A stretch of DNA of 64,000 nt from contig SVTL01000001.1 of NCBI GenBank assembly GCA_015063795.1, positions 1 to 64,000 on the forward strand. Direction: 5' to 3'. The position numbers were made by a program, and so were the translations under genes. The notes beneath the pieces are model-generated. The model saw only the letters and a list, made by a program, of their open reading frames with translations. It made no database searches and was not told where the DNA came from. Below, piece by piece: positions 15,791 to 24,327 of this stretch. The stretch is from Oscillospiraceae bacterium (GTDB lineage: Bacteria; Bacillota; Clostridia; Oscillospirales; CAG-272). How positions within the stretch are numbered: the stretch's first letter is position 1; each line of letters begins with the position of its first letter.

Positions 15791-16614
15791 GACCGGCATC
15801 GAAGATGTTTCTTGTGATCGCGCTGATCCTGATGATCGGCGGCGGTGTTTTGTGCGCGGTCGGCAGGCATATGGCCGCAGAGGACGGCCAAGCGCTGTTT
15901 GCCCAAACGGTGGGCGAGGACGGACGATCGGTCATGACCTTTTCTTTGGATCACGAGATGATCAGCAAGCTGAGCATAGACGTGGACCATGCCGACATCC
16001 GCGTGATCGGAGGAAGCGAGCGCTCGTATGCGGAGCTGTTTGACTTCAATCCCGCCAACACCTCCTGCGACGTGCAGAACCGCATTCTGCGCATCCACAC
16101 CGGCTGGGACTTTTTTACCTTTTTCAAGATCGGCGGCAGCGGCATCGCCTTTGACGGTCTGCGCGACTACATCCGTACACCCTTTTTCAGCGAGCGGCGG
16201 GAGATCGTGATCCACCTCTCCGACGAAGAGAGCGTCCGCGTGCTTGAGATTGGGACGGAGACAGGCTCGCTGACGCTGGAGGGCATCGGAAGCGAAAGCG
16301 ATTTCTTGCTGAAGACCGATGCGGGCAGCATCACAGCCCGTGATCTGGCGAATGCTTCGTTTTTTTCGGCGGACTGCGGCGAGGGAGATGTGACGCTGGA
16401 AGAGGTGAACGCCGATCGGTATGAGATCACCGTCGAGCTTGGGCATCTGACGGCCTCTCTCCCTGCGGACACCGCTTTTGACCTGCGTGCCGATCTGGGC
16501 AGCGTCACGCTCAACGGCGAATCGAAGGGAAGCGCTTACCAATCAGAAGGCGATCAGTCCCGCGCGTTCCAAGCCAATGTCGCGGTGGGTGACATAGCGC
16601 TTTCGCTCAAATAA
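15787..16614 (+). CDS. DUF4097-like beta-helical membrane-anchored protein
   Basis: This 275-residue protein has one N-terminal membrane anchor (about residues 7-27, FLVIALILMIGGGVLCAVG) and an extracytoplasmic region of repeating short beta strands (IDVDHADIRVI, LEIGTETGSLTLEGI, LKTDAGSITARDL, ITVELGHLTASL, LRADLGSVTLNG), the typical DUF4097 pattern. It is translationally coupled to the HAAS-like gene through ATGA, and GGAGG precedes the start. It probably works with that protein at the cell envelope; the molecular role of the family is not established. Confidence 0.8.
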   Translation: MRPASKMFLVIALILMIGGGVLCAVGRHMAAEDGQALFAQTVGEDGRSVMTFSLDHEMISKLSIDVDHADIRVIGGSERSYAELFDFNPANTSCDVQNRILRIHTGWDFFTFFKIGGSGIAFDGLRDYIRTPFFSERREIVIHLSDEESVRVLEIGTETGSLTLEGIGSESDFLLKTDAGSITARDLANASFFSADCGEGDVTLEEVNADRYEITVELGHLTASLPADTAFDLRADLGSVTLNGESKGSAYQSEGDQSRAFQANVAVGDIALSLK

Positions 16615-16715
16615 AGAAAAAAACGAACGAAGCGCGGCCAAGCGAAAAGCGCGTATAAAACAGAGCACATCGCACATACTAATCCCGTATCCTTACAGAA
16701 AGGGAGGGAATCGCT

Positions 16716-16925
16716 TTGCTCGACAGACTTGCGCTTATCATAGCGATCATCGGCGGTATCAACTGGGGCAGCATCGGGCTGTTCAAATTTGATATCGTCG
16801 GCTGGATCTTCGGCGGACAGGATGCCGTCGTGAGCCGGATTATATACGTGGTCGTCGGTCTTGCGGCTCTTTGGTGCATTTCGCTGCTGTTCAGACCCCG
16901 CACCGAAGAAATCGAAGAACGATAA
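16716..16925 (+). CDS. DUF378 family small membrane protein (69 aa)
   Basis: This short protein has two transmembrane helices with the family pattern LALIIAIIGGINWGSIGLFKFD and a charged C-terminus. GGGAGGG lies 7 bases upstream of a TTG start; no ATG is available in frame nearby. The 100-base gap after the DUF4097 gene holds no clear promoter. Function is unknown. Confidence 0.85.
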   Translation: MLDRLALIIAIIGGINWGSIGLFKFDIVGWIFGGQDAVVSRIIYVVVGLAALWCISLLFRPRTEEIEER

Positions 16926-16934
16926 CAAAAAAGC

Positions 16935-16975
16935 AAAGACCGGGGATGGGAAACCGCCTCGGTTTTTCTTTTTTG
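16935..16975 (+). terminator. Terminator after the DUF378 gene
   Basis: ACCGGGG and CCTCGGT form a 7-bp stem with one G-T pair and a long loop, followed by TTTTTCTTTTTT. Confidence 0.7.
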
Positions 16976-16995
16976 ACATCGGCAGAGGGACGCTG

Positions 16996-17526
16996 TTACA
17001 CCGAATAGGGCACGCCGTCCAGATCCTTCCAGACAAAGGAGTCGCCGTCAAGGACCATGTAGGAATGGGGCGAGCCGTTTTTGGGGATGGTGGTCGAGCC
17101 GGGGTTGAGGAAGCGGATGCCGTTTTTCTCGGCGTTCAGCGGAACGTGGGTGTGACCGCTGAGCACGATGTCAACCGCTTCTGCCGGCGGATTGTCGATG
17201 TTGACGTGGTGGCCGTGGGTGAGCAGAATGGTCATGCCGTTGAGCGTCAGCGTTTTGTGCTCGGTGGTCACGTCAAACTCCAGCACCATCTGGTCCACCT
17301 CGGCCTCGCAGTTGCCGCGGACGCAAACGATCTTGTCCTTCATCGGATTGAGCATGGCGATCACCTCTTTCGGCGCATACCCCTCGGGCAGGTCGTTGCG
17401 CGGGCCGTGGTAGAGAACATCGCCGAGCAGCAGGAGGGTGTCAGCCCCCTCGGTCTCGAAGCGGTCGAGCAGCTTTCGGCAGAACAAAGCGCTGCCGTGT
17501 ATGTCGGATGCGATCAGGTATTTCAT
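16996..17526 (-). CDS. YfcE/MJ0936-type metallophosphoesterase
   Basis: At 176 residues this has the compact calcineurin-like fold. It shows DIHG near residue 8, LGDVLYHGPRN near 40 (GDxxxHG), VRGNCEAEVD near 70 (GNC/GNH), THGHHVN near 108 and SGHTHVPL near 126. These are the metal ligands of the YfcE family, which cleaves phosphodiesters using manganese. The natural substrate is not known for most members. The start at 17526 is preceded by GAAAGG. A consensus promoter lies about 50 bases upstream, so it is probably monocistronic. Confidence 0.92.
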   Translation of the reverse strand: MKYLIASDIHGSALFCRKLLDRFETEGADTLLLLGDVLYHGPRNDLPEGYAPKEVIAMLNPMKDKIVCVRGNCEAEVDQMVLEFDVTTEHKTLTLNGMTILLTHGHHVNIDNPPAEAVDIVLSGHTHVPLNAEKNGIRFLNPGSTTIPKNGSPHSYMVLDGDSFVWKDLDGVPYSV

Positions 17527-17577
17527 AAAAATCAAACGCCTTTCTTTTGCTTTGAAAATCAATCGGATAACATTCCT

Positions 17578-17606
17578 ATTATACAACAAATCCGCCCGCA
17601 TTGCAA
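17578..17606 (-). promoter_or_regulatory. Sigma-A promoter of the phosphodiesterase gene
   Basis: On the minus strand TTGCAA (17601-17606) and TATAAT (17578-17583) are spaced by 17 bases. Confidence 0.85.
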
Positions 17607-17686
17607 GAGGAAGACGATGCGGATCGAGAAAAAGAATGGAAAAATGAAAAAAGATCCGAAAAATGAAAAAATATGCCGTTTTGCTC

Positions 17687-17715
17687 TTGCAAATGCGTCT
17701 GTGTTGTTATATAAT
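17687..17715 (+). promoter_or_regulatory. Sigma-A promoter of the LRR surface protein gene
   Basis: TTGCAA (17687-17692) and TATAAT (17710-17715) have a 17-base spacer, about 40 bases before the start codon. The -35 resembles that of the divergent phosphodiesterase promoter. Confidence 0.87.
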
Positions 17716-17757
17716 GAAGAAAATCCCGAAAAAATCATCATAAAAGGATGAAACATT

Positions 17758-20700
17758 ATGAAAAAACTGTTTTTCACCTTACTTACTTTAACGCTTCTGC
17801 TTGCGCTGACGGCTTTTCCCACCTCGGCGTTGCAGGACGGCGATTTCACCTATACCGTCAACTCCGACGGCACCGCTACCATCACCGGTACGACGAAAAA
17901 GACGGGGGAGCTGAACATCCCTTCGACCGTCGGCGGATATAAGGTGACGGCGATTGGGTATTATGCTTTTTCCGGTTGCAGCGGCTTGACAGGCAATCTC
18001 GTGATTCCGGACAGCGTGACGACGATCGGCTATTCTGCTTTTGAAGGTTGCAGCGGCTTGACGGGCAATCTCGTGATTCCGGACAGCGTGACGACGATCG
18101 GCTATTCTTCTTTTCGTAATTGCAGCGGCTTGACGGGCTCACTTGTGATTCCGGACAGCGTGACGGTGATCAACAATTATGCTTTTTATGATTGCCGCGG
18201 CTTGACGGGCAATCTTGTGATTCCCGAAGGTGTGACGACGATTGGCAATTCTGCTTTTTCCAGGTGCAAAGGCTTCACGGGCGCTCTTGTGATTCCGGAC
18301 AGCGTGACAACGATCGGCAGTTCTGCTTTTTCCTCTTGCAGCGGCTTGACAGGAGATCTTGTGATACCGGACAGTGTGACGACGATCGGCTATTCTGCTT
18401 TTGAAGGTTGCAGCGGCTTGACGGGCAATCTTGTGATCGGTGACAGCGTGACGACGATTGGCGATGGTGCTTTTTCCGGTTGCAGCGGCTTGACGGGCAA
18501 TCTTGTGATCGGTGACAGCGTGACGACGATTGGCGAAAGAGCTTTTATCGGTTGCAAAGGTTTGACGGGCAATCTTGTGATTCCCGAAGGTGTGACGACG
18601 ATCGGTGAATGGGCTTTTTACAATTGCAGCGGCTTGACGGGCGACCTTGTGATCGGCGACAGCGTAAGGACGATTGGAAATTATACTTTTCGCGGTTGCA
18701 GCGGCTTGACGGGCATCAAAGTGGATGAGAACAATGTATGGTATAGCGATATTGACGGTGTGCTTTTGAATAAAGAGGGCACGGTTCTTTTGAAGTATCC
18801 GGAGGGCAAAATAGGCTCTTATACCATTCCATCCAGCGTGACGGCGATCGGCGATTATGCGTTTGCGAGTTGCAACGGCTTGACGGGCAATCTCGTGATT
18901 CCGGACAGCGTGACGGTGATCAACAATTATGCTTTTGAAGATTGCAGCGGCTTGACGGGCGAACTTGTGATCGGTGACAGCGTGACGACGATCGGCAGTT
19001 CTGCTTTTAGTAATTGCAGCGGCTTTACGGGCGATCTTGTAATACCGGATAGTGTGACAACAATTGGAGATTCTGCTTTTTCCGGTTGCAGTGGTTTCAA
19101 TGGAAAGATAGTATTGCCGACCGGCTTAACTACTATCGGATTTCGGATGTTCTTTGAATGTAGTGGTTTAAAGGGAAGCCTTGTAATACCGGAAGGTGTC
19201 ACCGAGATTGGACAAAGTGCTTTTCAAAATTGCAGAGGTTTATCCGGCGAACTCGTGATACCATCGAGTGTGGTAACGATTGATAAATCTGCTTTTTATT
19301 CTTGTAATTTTACAGGAGACCTTGTAATTCCCGATGGTGTAAAGACAATAGGTGAATTTGCTTTTGCGTTTAATAATTTTACAGGAGCCCTCGTAATTCC
19401 GGAAAGTGTTACTGTAATTGAGAGATATACCTTTTATAACTGTAGTAGCTTGACAGAGAAGCTTGTGATTTCCTCCAATGTAACTTCTATAGGAGAAAAT
19501 GCATTTTATAATTGTAGTGGCTTAACTGGATCTCTTGTGATTCCGTCAAGGGTGACAACGATTGGGGGAAGCTCTTTTAGCGGTTGTATCGGTCTGACCA
19601 CTGTTGTGATCCCGGACAGCGTGACGGAGATTGGAGGCAGTGCTTTTAACAATTGCAGCGGCTTGAGCCATGCTTATTTCTACGGTGATGTTCCGTCCAA
19701 ATGGGGTGTATCGGTATTTTCAAACAATGCTTCCGACTTCATCATTCACTACATTGATGGAAAAGCCGGTTGGACATCGCCTACATGGATATCCCCGGAT
19801 TCTTTTTATCATCGTGTTTACAACACCGCTGTTTTTGATCCCACCATCGGCGAACAGGACGGCTTTACTTACCGCAAGCACGATGACAAAACGGCCACGA
19901 TCCTTTCTTATAGCGGAACTGAAACGGATCTTGCCATTCCTGCGGTGTTCAACGATCATATGGGAGACTATACGGCGAAAGCCATCGGGGCAAAGGCCTT
20001 TCAGAATGGTGCTTCTTTGCGTTCTGTTATCATTCCCGCAAGCGTGCAGAGCATAGGTGATTATGCGTTTGAAAACTGTACCGGCTTACTTACCGTTCGG
20101 ATGGAAAACGGTGTGAAAACCATTGGAAGCAATGCCTTTAAAGGGTGCAGCGCCCTTGCTTCGGTGAGCCTTTCCGATCAGATCACCTCCATCGGCGCTT
20201 GTGCTTTTTATGAATGTAAGGCGTTGGCAGGCGAGTTTGCTTTCCCGTCGGGCGTCAAAACGATTTCCAACTGTGTGTTGGAGGGGTGCGCCGGTCTGAC
20301 AGCGGTTGTGATTCCCGAGGGTGTAACATCGATCGGGTATGCCGCTTTCTCCGATTGCCAAAGTCTTGTCTCGGTAACGATCCCCGACAGCGTGGAAGCG
20401 GTTGGCATTAAAGCTTTTTACCGCTGTCACACTTTGGAACGTGCTGTTTTGCCCGGCAATCTGAAGGTGATCGAATCGATGTTGTTCTATGGTTGCCGTT
20501 CACTGTCCGACATCTTGATCCCTTCTTCGGTAACAGCCATCGGCGATTCGGCTTTTTATGCCTGCAAAAGCCTTGCTGAAATCAGAATCCCTGCTTCGGT
20601 CACAGAGATCGGCGCTTCGGCGTTCAAATTTTGTCAAAGCCTTTCGGATATTGAAATTCCTGCCTCGGTTTCTTCGATCGGAAACGGAGCGTTTGCCGCT

Positions 20701-23700
20701 TGTTCTGCCTTGCAAAATGCCTATTTCCTTGGCAATGTCCCCGGCAACTGGGGAGGAATGGTTTTTGATGTCAACTCTTCTTTTACCATCCATTATCTCA
20801 ACGGAAGAAGCGGCTGGACAACGCCGGAATGGACGGCTCCCGACAGCCGTGTATATAAGGCCGAGCCTATCAAGCCGTCCTTCGACGAGGATTCGGTTGG
20901 TTCGGGACCTGTTGATGGCGGAACGGTCAGCTTCAAGCTGTTTTCGTTGAAGGTGCTTGACGAGACAAATCAAAATCCCATTAAAGGTGCGGAAATCACG
21001 TTTGGAGGCGTTACCGTAAAAACCGATGCCGACGGAGCTGCTGTGTTCGAGCTGCCCGAGGCGGAAAATGTTGCATTGTCTGTTTGTGCGGAGGGATTTG
21101 CAGCCTTTTCGGACGAAGTGTATGGGAATTTCAACAACCATGCCTTTGATATCATTCAGCTTCACCGTCAGTCCGATGCTGTGCTCCTTCCGATCTCCTG
21201 CAACGGAAAATCCATTTCCAATTCCGCCGTGCAGATCAACAATCGAGCCGATCTGATGGCTGAAATTGTTGTGAGCGGAAGCTCTTTCTGGGAAATTACC
21301 GGTTATACGCTGAAGCAAGGGTATACGGTGCTGGGAGAAAACCAATCGGGCAAATTCAGCGTGCATAACAGCTGCTTTAAAAAGAATCTTCCCATCTTAG
21401 TTATCATGTCTGTTGACGGATGCGACGATGTGACAGAGATATTGAACATCACAGTTGCTTCCTTTACTTTCTTTCCTACCGATTTCCCCTTGGGCGCCGA
21501 TACCATCAAAGTTCCTGCTGATGTCGCGCTGTTTGGTGGGTTGGAACTGAAAATCGGAGGTGAAAAGGAACAGGTTGAATTTGAAATCACGAACAATCAA
21601 ATTAAAGTCGGATACAATCTGAATGTCAAAGAGAAAGAACTATCGTATGTTGCCAAGGAGTTTTTGAATAAAAAGAACTATCTGGTTCAGCAGGAAGCAA
21701 CCTCGAATTTGTCGTTCGATTATGCGGGCTATATTGTGATTGATATCGGGAACAACTCGGTGTCCAATCTGCAGGGGCAGATTTTTCTGGTTGCAAAGTA
21801 CTCCTATGAATTTGGCAGAACCTATATCCTGTTTCTTCCGATTTACGTTGGCATTGAATTGTCGGCTGAAGGACAGGTGATTATCAACCGTTTCGGGTAT
21901 GATTTCGATAATGCCAAACTGGTTTGGCCGTCACTGGATGCTAGCATTGGCGGAGGAGTAACGCTGAGAGGGGGCGCCAGTATCTGGTTCGCTTCCGCCG
22001 GTGTTTACGGAAGCGGAAAAATGAATTTTCTTTTTGGAGTTCTTCCAAAGTTTATGCTGAAAAAATGGGGGTTGACCGGTGAATTTGGTCTTTATGCCAG
22101 AGCAAAATTCCTAGGCGAAGCCAAGCTTCCCCTCGTCAGCGGCGAATTGGTGCTGTATGCCCCCGATAGGCCGAGCATCCTTTCCTCCATCCAGATGAAC
22201 GGCGCTTCGCTTTACGATGCTGATCTGTCCGAATATTCGCGCGCTTCTCTGTCAACCGGCGCATGGAATGCGGGTGTTGCTGCGGGTACGCTGCAGACCG
22301 ATGTTGGCAGCTTTGCCGATCCGCAGATCGTCACCGCAGGAAGCACCACGCTGATGGTCTTCCTTGCCGACAACGGCGGTACGGACGAGTATAACTATCA
22401 GCAGCTGGTCTATTCGCTTTGGAACGGCAGCGGCTGGGATGTGCCCAAGGCTGTGGACGGCAATGCGCTGTCCGATGCCGAGTACAGCCTGTACAGCGAC
22501 GGCACGAGCATCTATCTTGCCTACACGCAGGCCAAGCGTCTGATGACCTCCTCCGACACCGCCTCCGACTGCGCTTCGCTGGCCGAGGTAGCCGTCACGG
22601 TCTTCGATGCGGAAAAGGGATGCTTTGCCGAGCCCGTCGTCCTCACCGACGATGCCTCTTTCGACACGCAGCCCTCGCTCACCTCGCTCAACGGCTCGCC
22701 CGTTCTGGTCTGGGCGAAGAACACCGACAACAACCTCTTCGGCATGAGCGAAAACAATGCGCTTTACATCAGCCGCCTGACCGACGGTGCGTGGACAGCG
22801 CCTGCTTTGCTGGCGGAAAAGACCGATGCGGTCATGACGCTTTCTATCGGAAGCTTTGACGGAGCAAACGCCGTCGCGGCCGCCGTTCACGATGACGACA
22901 ACGATTTCACCACCGCATCGGACAGCGTTCTGGTCCTGTATGCCGCAGACGGCACCACCCGTTCGCTTCCCGTCGGCGCTTACGAGAACGCGGTCTTTGC
23001 GGAAAGCGGACTCTATTGGTATGAAAACGGCACGCTCTCCCGCCTGACGTCGATGAACGGAGAAGCTGAGACGGTATCGCAATCGCTTTCGGCCGACAGC
23101 GCGGCGGATTTTGACGTGATCGCCGACGAGGACAATGCCTACATACTCTACCGCGTGTACAACACCGAGGGTGAAAACGGCGGAAGCGATCTGTATGCCA
23201 TCACAAGCACCGCAAGCGGCTGGACCTCTCCCGTGCGCCTGACCGAGACGGCGGGCTATGTGGACAGCTTTGACGCGGTCTGGTCGGACGGTGCGCTTCT
23301 CACGGTCTACCGCCGCACCGATGTCACCTTCACCGCCGACAGCTTTGATACGACCAGCGATCTCTGCTCGGCTTTGATCCGTCCGGCGGTTTCGCTGAAG
23401 GTCACCGACATCACCTACGATCACGAGGAGCTGTTTGACGACGATCAGCTCACCCTCACCGTCTGCGTGACCAACCGCGGTACGCTGCCTGCCGACGCCT
23501 ATACGCTGACCGTGGGCGGACGTACCGAGACCTATGCCGAGCCCATCGCCTCGGGCGAGACCAAGGAGCTGACGGTTGTCTGCACCATCGCTGAGGACAC
23601 GTCCTTTGCCACGGTGACTGTTTCCGATGCGAGCGGCGTTTCGCACAGCGAGAGCATTGCCGTCGCCTTTGCCGACTTCACGGTGGCCGCCGAAGGCAAG

Positions 23701-24135
23701 CTTCTCGGGGAAAAGCCGTTTGTCAATGTCACGCTCCGCAACGAGGGCAGTATGAGCGGAAGCGGAACGCTGAGCCTGAAGCGTGACGATGCCGACGGCA
23801 AGGTGATCTACAGCGAAAAGCTCACCCTTGATGACGGCGAGCAGAAGTATCTGCTTCTCGAGATCGTGGACGGATCGCTGGAGAAGATCTTTGTGGAATT
23901 CACGCCCGATGAGCCCGATTACTTTGAGGGCGACAACAGCACCGCCTGCTCGGTTTACCGCGGCATCAAGCTCCCTGCCGTGACCGATGCCATCGCGCTG
24001 ATTTCTGCCATTACAAGCGGCGAAACGCTGTCAAATGCCGATAAATGGTCATCCTATGACTACGACGGCGACGGCAGCGTGACCGTGCTCGATGTGATGG
24101 AGCTGATCCTGGTCATCACGGAAGCGACCGCATAA
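17758..24135 (+). CDS. Giant BspA-type leucine-rich-repeat surface protein with dockerin-like C-terminus
   Basis: This 2125-residue protein has a signal peptide (about residues 1-25). About 34 LRR_5-type repeats follow (to about residue 1000), each near 24 residues with the pattern LVIPDSVTTIGxxAFxxC. They fall in three blocks separated by non-repeat inserts; the first insert (VDENNVWYSDIDGVLLNKEG) is typical of BspA proteins. A carboxypeptidase-regulatory-like beta domain (about 1060-1140), a long beta-rich region, a propeller-like region (about 1510-1830) and two CARDB-like domains (about 1870-2060) come next. The end has one clear calcium loop, DYDGDGSVTVLDVMEL, like half a type I dockerin. 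It is probably a secreted adhesin or surface-complex component. Several repeats are nearly identical in DNA, while some are AT-rich and divergent. Confidence 0.93.
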   Translation: MKKLFFTLLTLTLLLALTAFPTSALQDGDFTYTVNSDGTATITGTTKKTGELNIPSTVGGYKVTAIGYYAFSGCSGLTGNLVIPDSVTTIGYSAFEGCSGLTGNLVIPDSVTTIGYSSFRNCSGLTGSLVIPDSVTVINNYAFYDCRGLTGNLVIPEGVTTIGNSAFSRCKGFTGALVIPDSVTTIGSSAFSSCSGLTGDLVIPDSVTTIGYSAFEGCSGLTGNLVIGDSVTTIGDGAFSGCSGLTGNLVIGDSVTTIGERAFIGCKGLTGNLVIPEGVTTIGEWAFYNCSGLTGDLVIGDSVRTIGNYTFRGCSGLTGIKVDENNVWYSDIDGVLLNKEGTVLLKYPEGKIGSYTIPSSVTAIGDYAFASCNGLTGNLVIPDSVTVINNYAFEDCSGLTGELVIGDSVTTIGSSAFSNCSGFTGDLVIPDSVTTIGDSAFSGCSGFNGKIVLPTGLTTIGFRMFFECSGLKGSLVIPEGVTEIGQSAFQNCRGLSGELVIPSSVVTIDKSAFYSCNFTGDLVIPDGVKTIGEFAFAFNNFTGALVIPESVTVIERYTFYNCSSLTEKLVISSNVTSIGENAFYNCSGLTGSLVIPSRVTTIGGSSFSGCIGLTTVVIPDSVTEIGGSAFNNCSGLSHAYFYGDVPSKWGVSVFSNNASDFIIHYIDGKAGWTSPTWISPDSFYHRVYNTAVFDPTIGEQDGFTYRKHDDKTATILSYSGTETDLAIPAVFNDHMGDYTAKAIGAKAFQNGASLRSVIIPASVQSIGDYAFENCTGLLTVRMENGVKTIGSNAFKGCSALASVSLSDQITSIGACAFYECKALAGEFAFPSGVKTISNCVLEGCAGLTAVVIPEGVTSIGYAAFSDCQSLVSVTIPDSVEAVGIKAFYRCHTLERAVLPGNLKVIESMLFYGCRSLSDILIPSSVTAIGDSAFYACKSLAEIRIPASVTEIGASAFKFCQSLSDIEIPASVSSIGNGAFAACSALQNAYFLGNVPGNWGGMVFDVNSSFTIHYLNGRSGWTTPEWTAPDSRVYKAEPIKPSFDEDSVGSGPVDGGTVSFKLFSLKVLDETNQNPIKGAEITFGGVTVKTDADGAAVFELPEAENVALSVCAEGFAAFSDEVYGNFNNHAFDIIQLHRQSDAVLLPISCNGKSISNSAVQINNRADLMAEIVVSGSSFWEITGYTLKQGYTVLGENQSGKFSVHNSCFKKNLPILVIMSVDGCDDVTEILNITVASFTFFPTDFPLGADTIKVPADVALFGGLELKIGGEKEQVEFEITNNQIKVGYNLNVKEKELSYVAKEFLNKKNYLVQQEATSNLSFDYAGYIVIDIGNNSVSNLQGQIFLVAKYSYEFGRTYILFLPIYVGIELSAEGQVIINRFGYDFDNAKLVWPSLDASIGGGVTLRGGASIWFASAGVYGSGKMNFLFGVLPKFMLKKWGLTGEFGLYARAKFLGEAKLPLVSGELVLYAPDRPSILSSIQMNGASLYDADLSEYSRASLSTGAWNAGVAAGTLQTDVGSFADPQIVTAGSTTLMVFLADNGGTDEYNYQQLVYSLWNGSGWDVPKAVDGNALSDAEYSLYSDGTSIYLAYTQAKRLMTSSDTASDCASLAEVAVTVFDAEKGCFAEPVVLTDDASFDTQPSLTSLNGSPVLVWAKNTDNNLFGMSENNALYISRLTDGAWTAPALLAEKTDAVMTLSIGSFDGANAVAAAVHDDDNDFTTASDSVLVLYAADGTTRSLPVGAYENAVFAESGLYWYENGTLSRLTSMNGEAETVSQSLSADSAADFDVIADEDNAYILYRVYNTEGENGGSDLYAITSTASGWTSPVRLTETAGYVDSFDAVWSDGALLTVYRRTDVTFTADSFDTTSDLCSALIRPAVSLKVTDITYDHEELFDDDQLTLTVCVTNRGTLPADAYTLTVGGRTETYAEPIASGETKELTVVCTIAEDTSFATVTVSDASGVSHSESIAVAFADFTVAAEGKLLGEKPFVNVTLRNEGSMSGSGTLSLKRDDADGKVIYSEKLTLDDGEQKYLLLEIVDGSLEKIFVEFTPDEPDYFEGDNSTACSVYRGIKLPAVTDAIALISAITSGETLSNADKWSSYDYDGDGSVTVLDVMELILVITEATA
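17947..18719 (+). repeat. Tandem 72-bp LRR-coding repeats, block 1
   Basis: About 11 in-frame units of 72 bases encode the LRR_5 consensus. Neighbouring units share long identical stretches at DNA level, for example the CAGCGGCTTGACGGGC start, so the array has expanded or been homogenised recently. It may vary in copy number between strains. Confidence 0.92.
18830..19668 (+). repeat. LRR-coding repeats, block 2, with an AT-rich divergent core
   Basis: About 12 further repeat units follow. The first four resemble block 1. Units between about 19080 and 19560 use AT-rich codons and differ in DNA although the protein pattern persists. The last unit returns to the local composition. This mosaic suggests that recombination brought in repeats from another LRR gene. 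Confidence 0.85.
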
Positions 24136-24160
24136 AACCAAGATAAAACCAAAAGAAACC

Positions 24161-24206
24161 AACCGCGCTGTGGAGACGATCTCTGTGGCGCGGTCTTCTT
24201 TTGCTT
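24161..24206 (+). terminator. Terminator of the LRR protein gene
   Basis: ACCGCGC and GCGCGGT arms extend through an inner TGTGGAGA/TCTC pairing, followed by CTTCTTTT. Confidence 0.85.
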
Positions 24207-24278
24207 GTCGGATCGTGTTGAAAGATGAATTTTTATGAAGTTTGCAATCGGTGGTAGAAATGTACACAAAATGTGTGG

Positions 24279-24292
24279 TATACTGTTATAAT
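24279..24292 (+). promoter_or_regulatory. Extended -10 promoter of the activase-dehydratase operon
   Basis: TATAAT at 24287-24292 is preceded by TG one base upstream, and another -10-like TATACT lies at 24279-24284. The -35 is poor. It lies about 35 bases before the start. Confidence 0.6.
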
Positions 24293-24327
24293 AGGAATAT
24301 AATTTTAACAGAAACGGTTGAAGACCT

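Noticed and set aside
17947-19668. Regularly spaced repeats that could suggest a CRISPR array
   Set aside because: The units are 72 bases, directly adjacent, without unique spacers, and in frame with LRR protein repeats.
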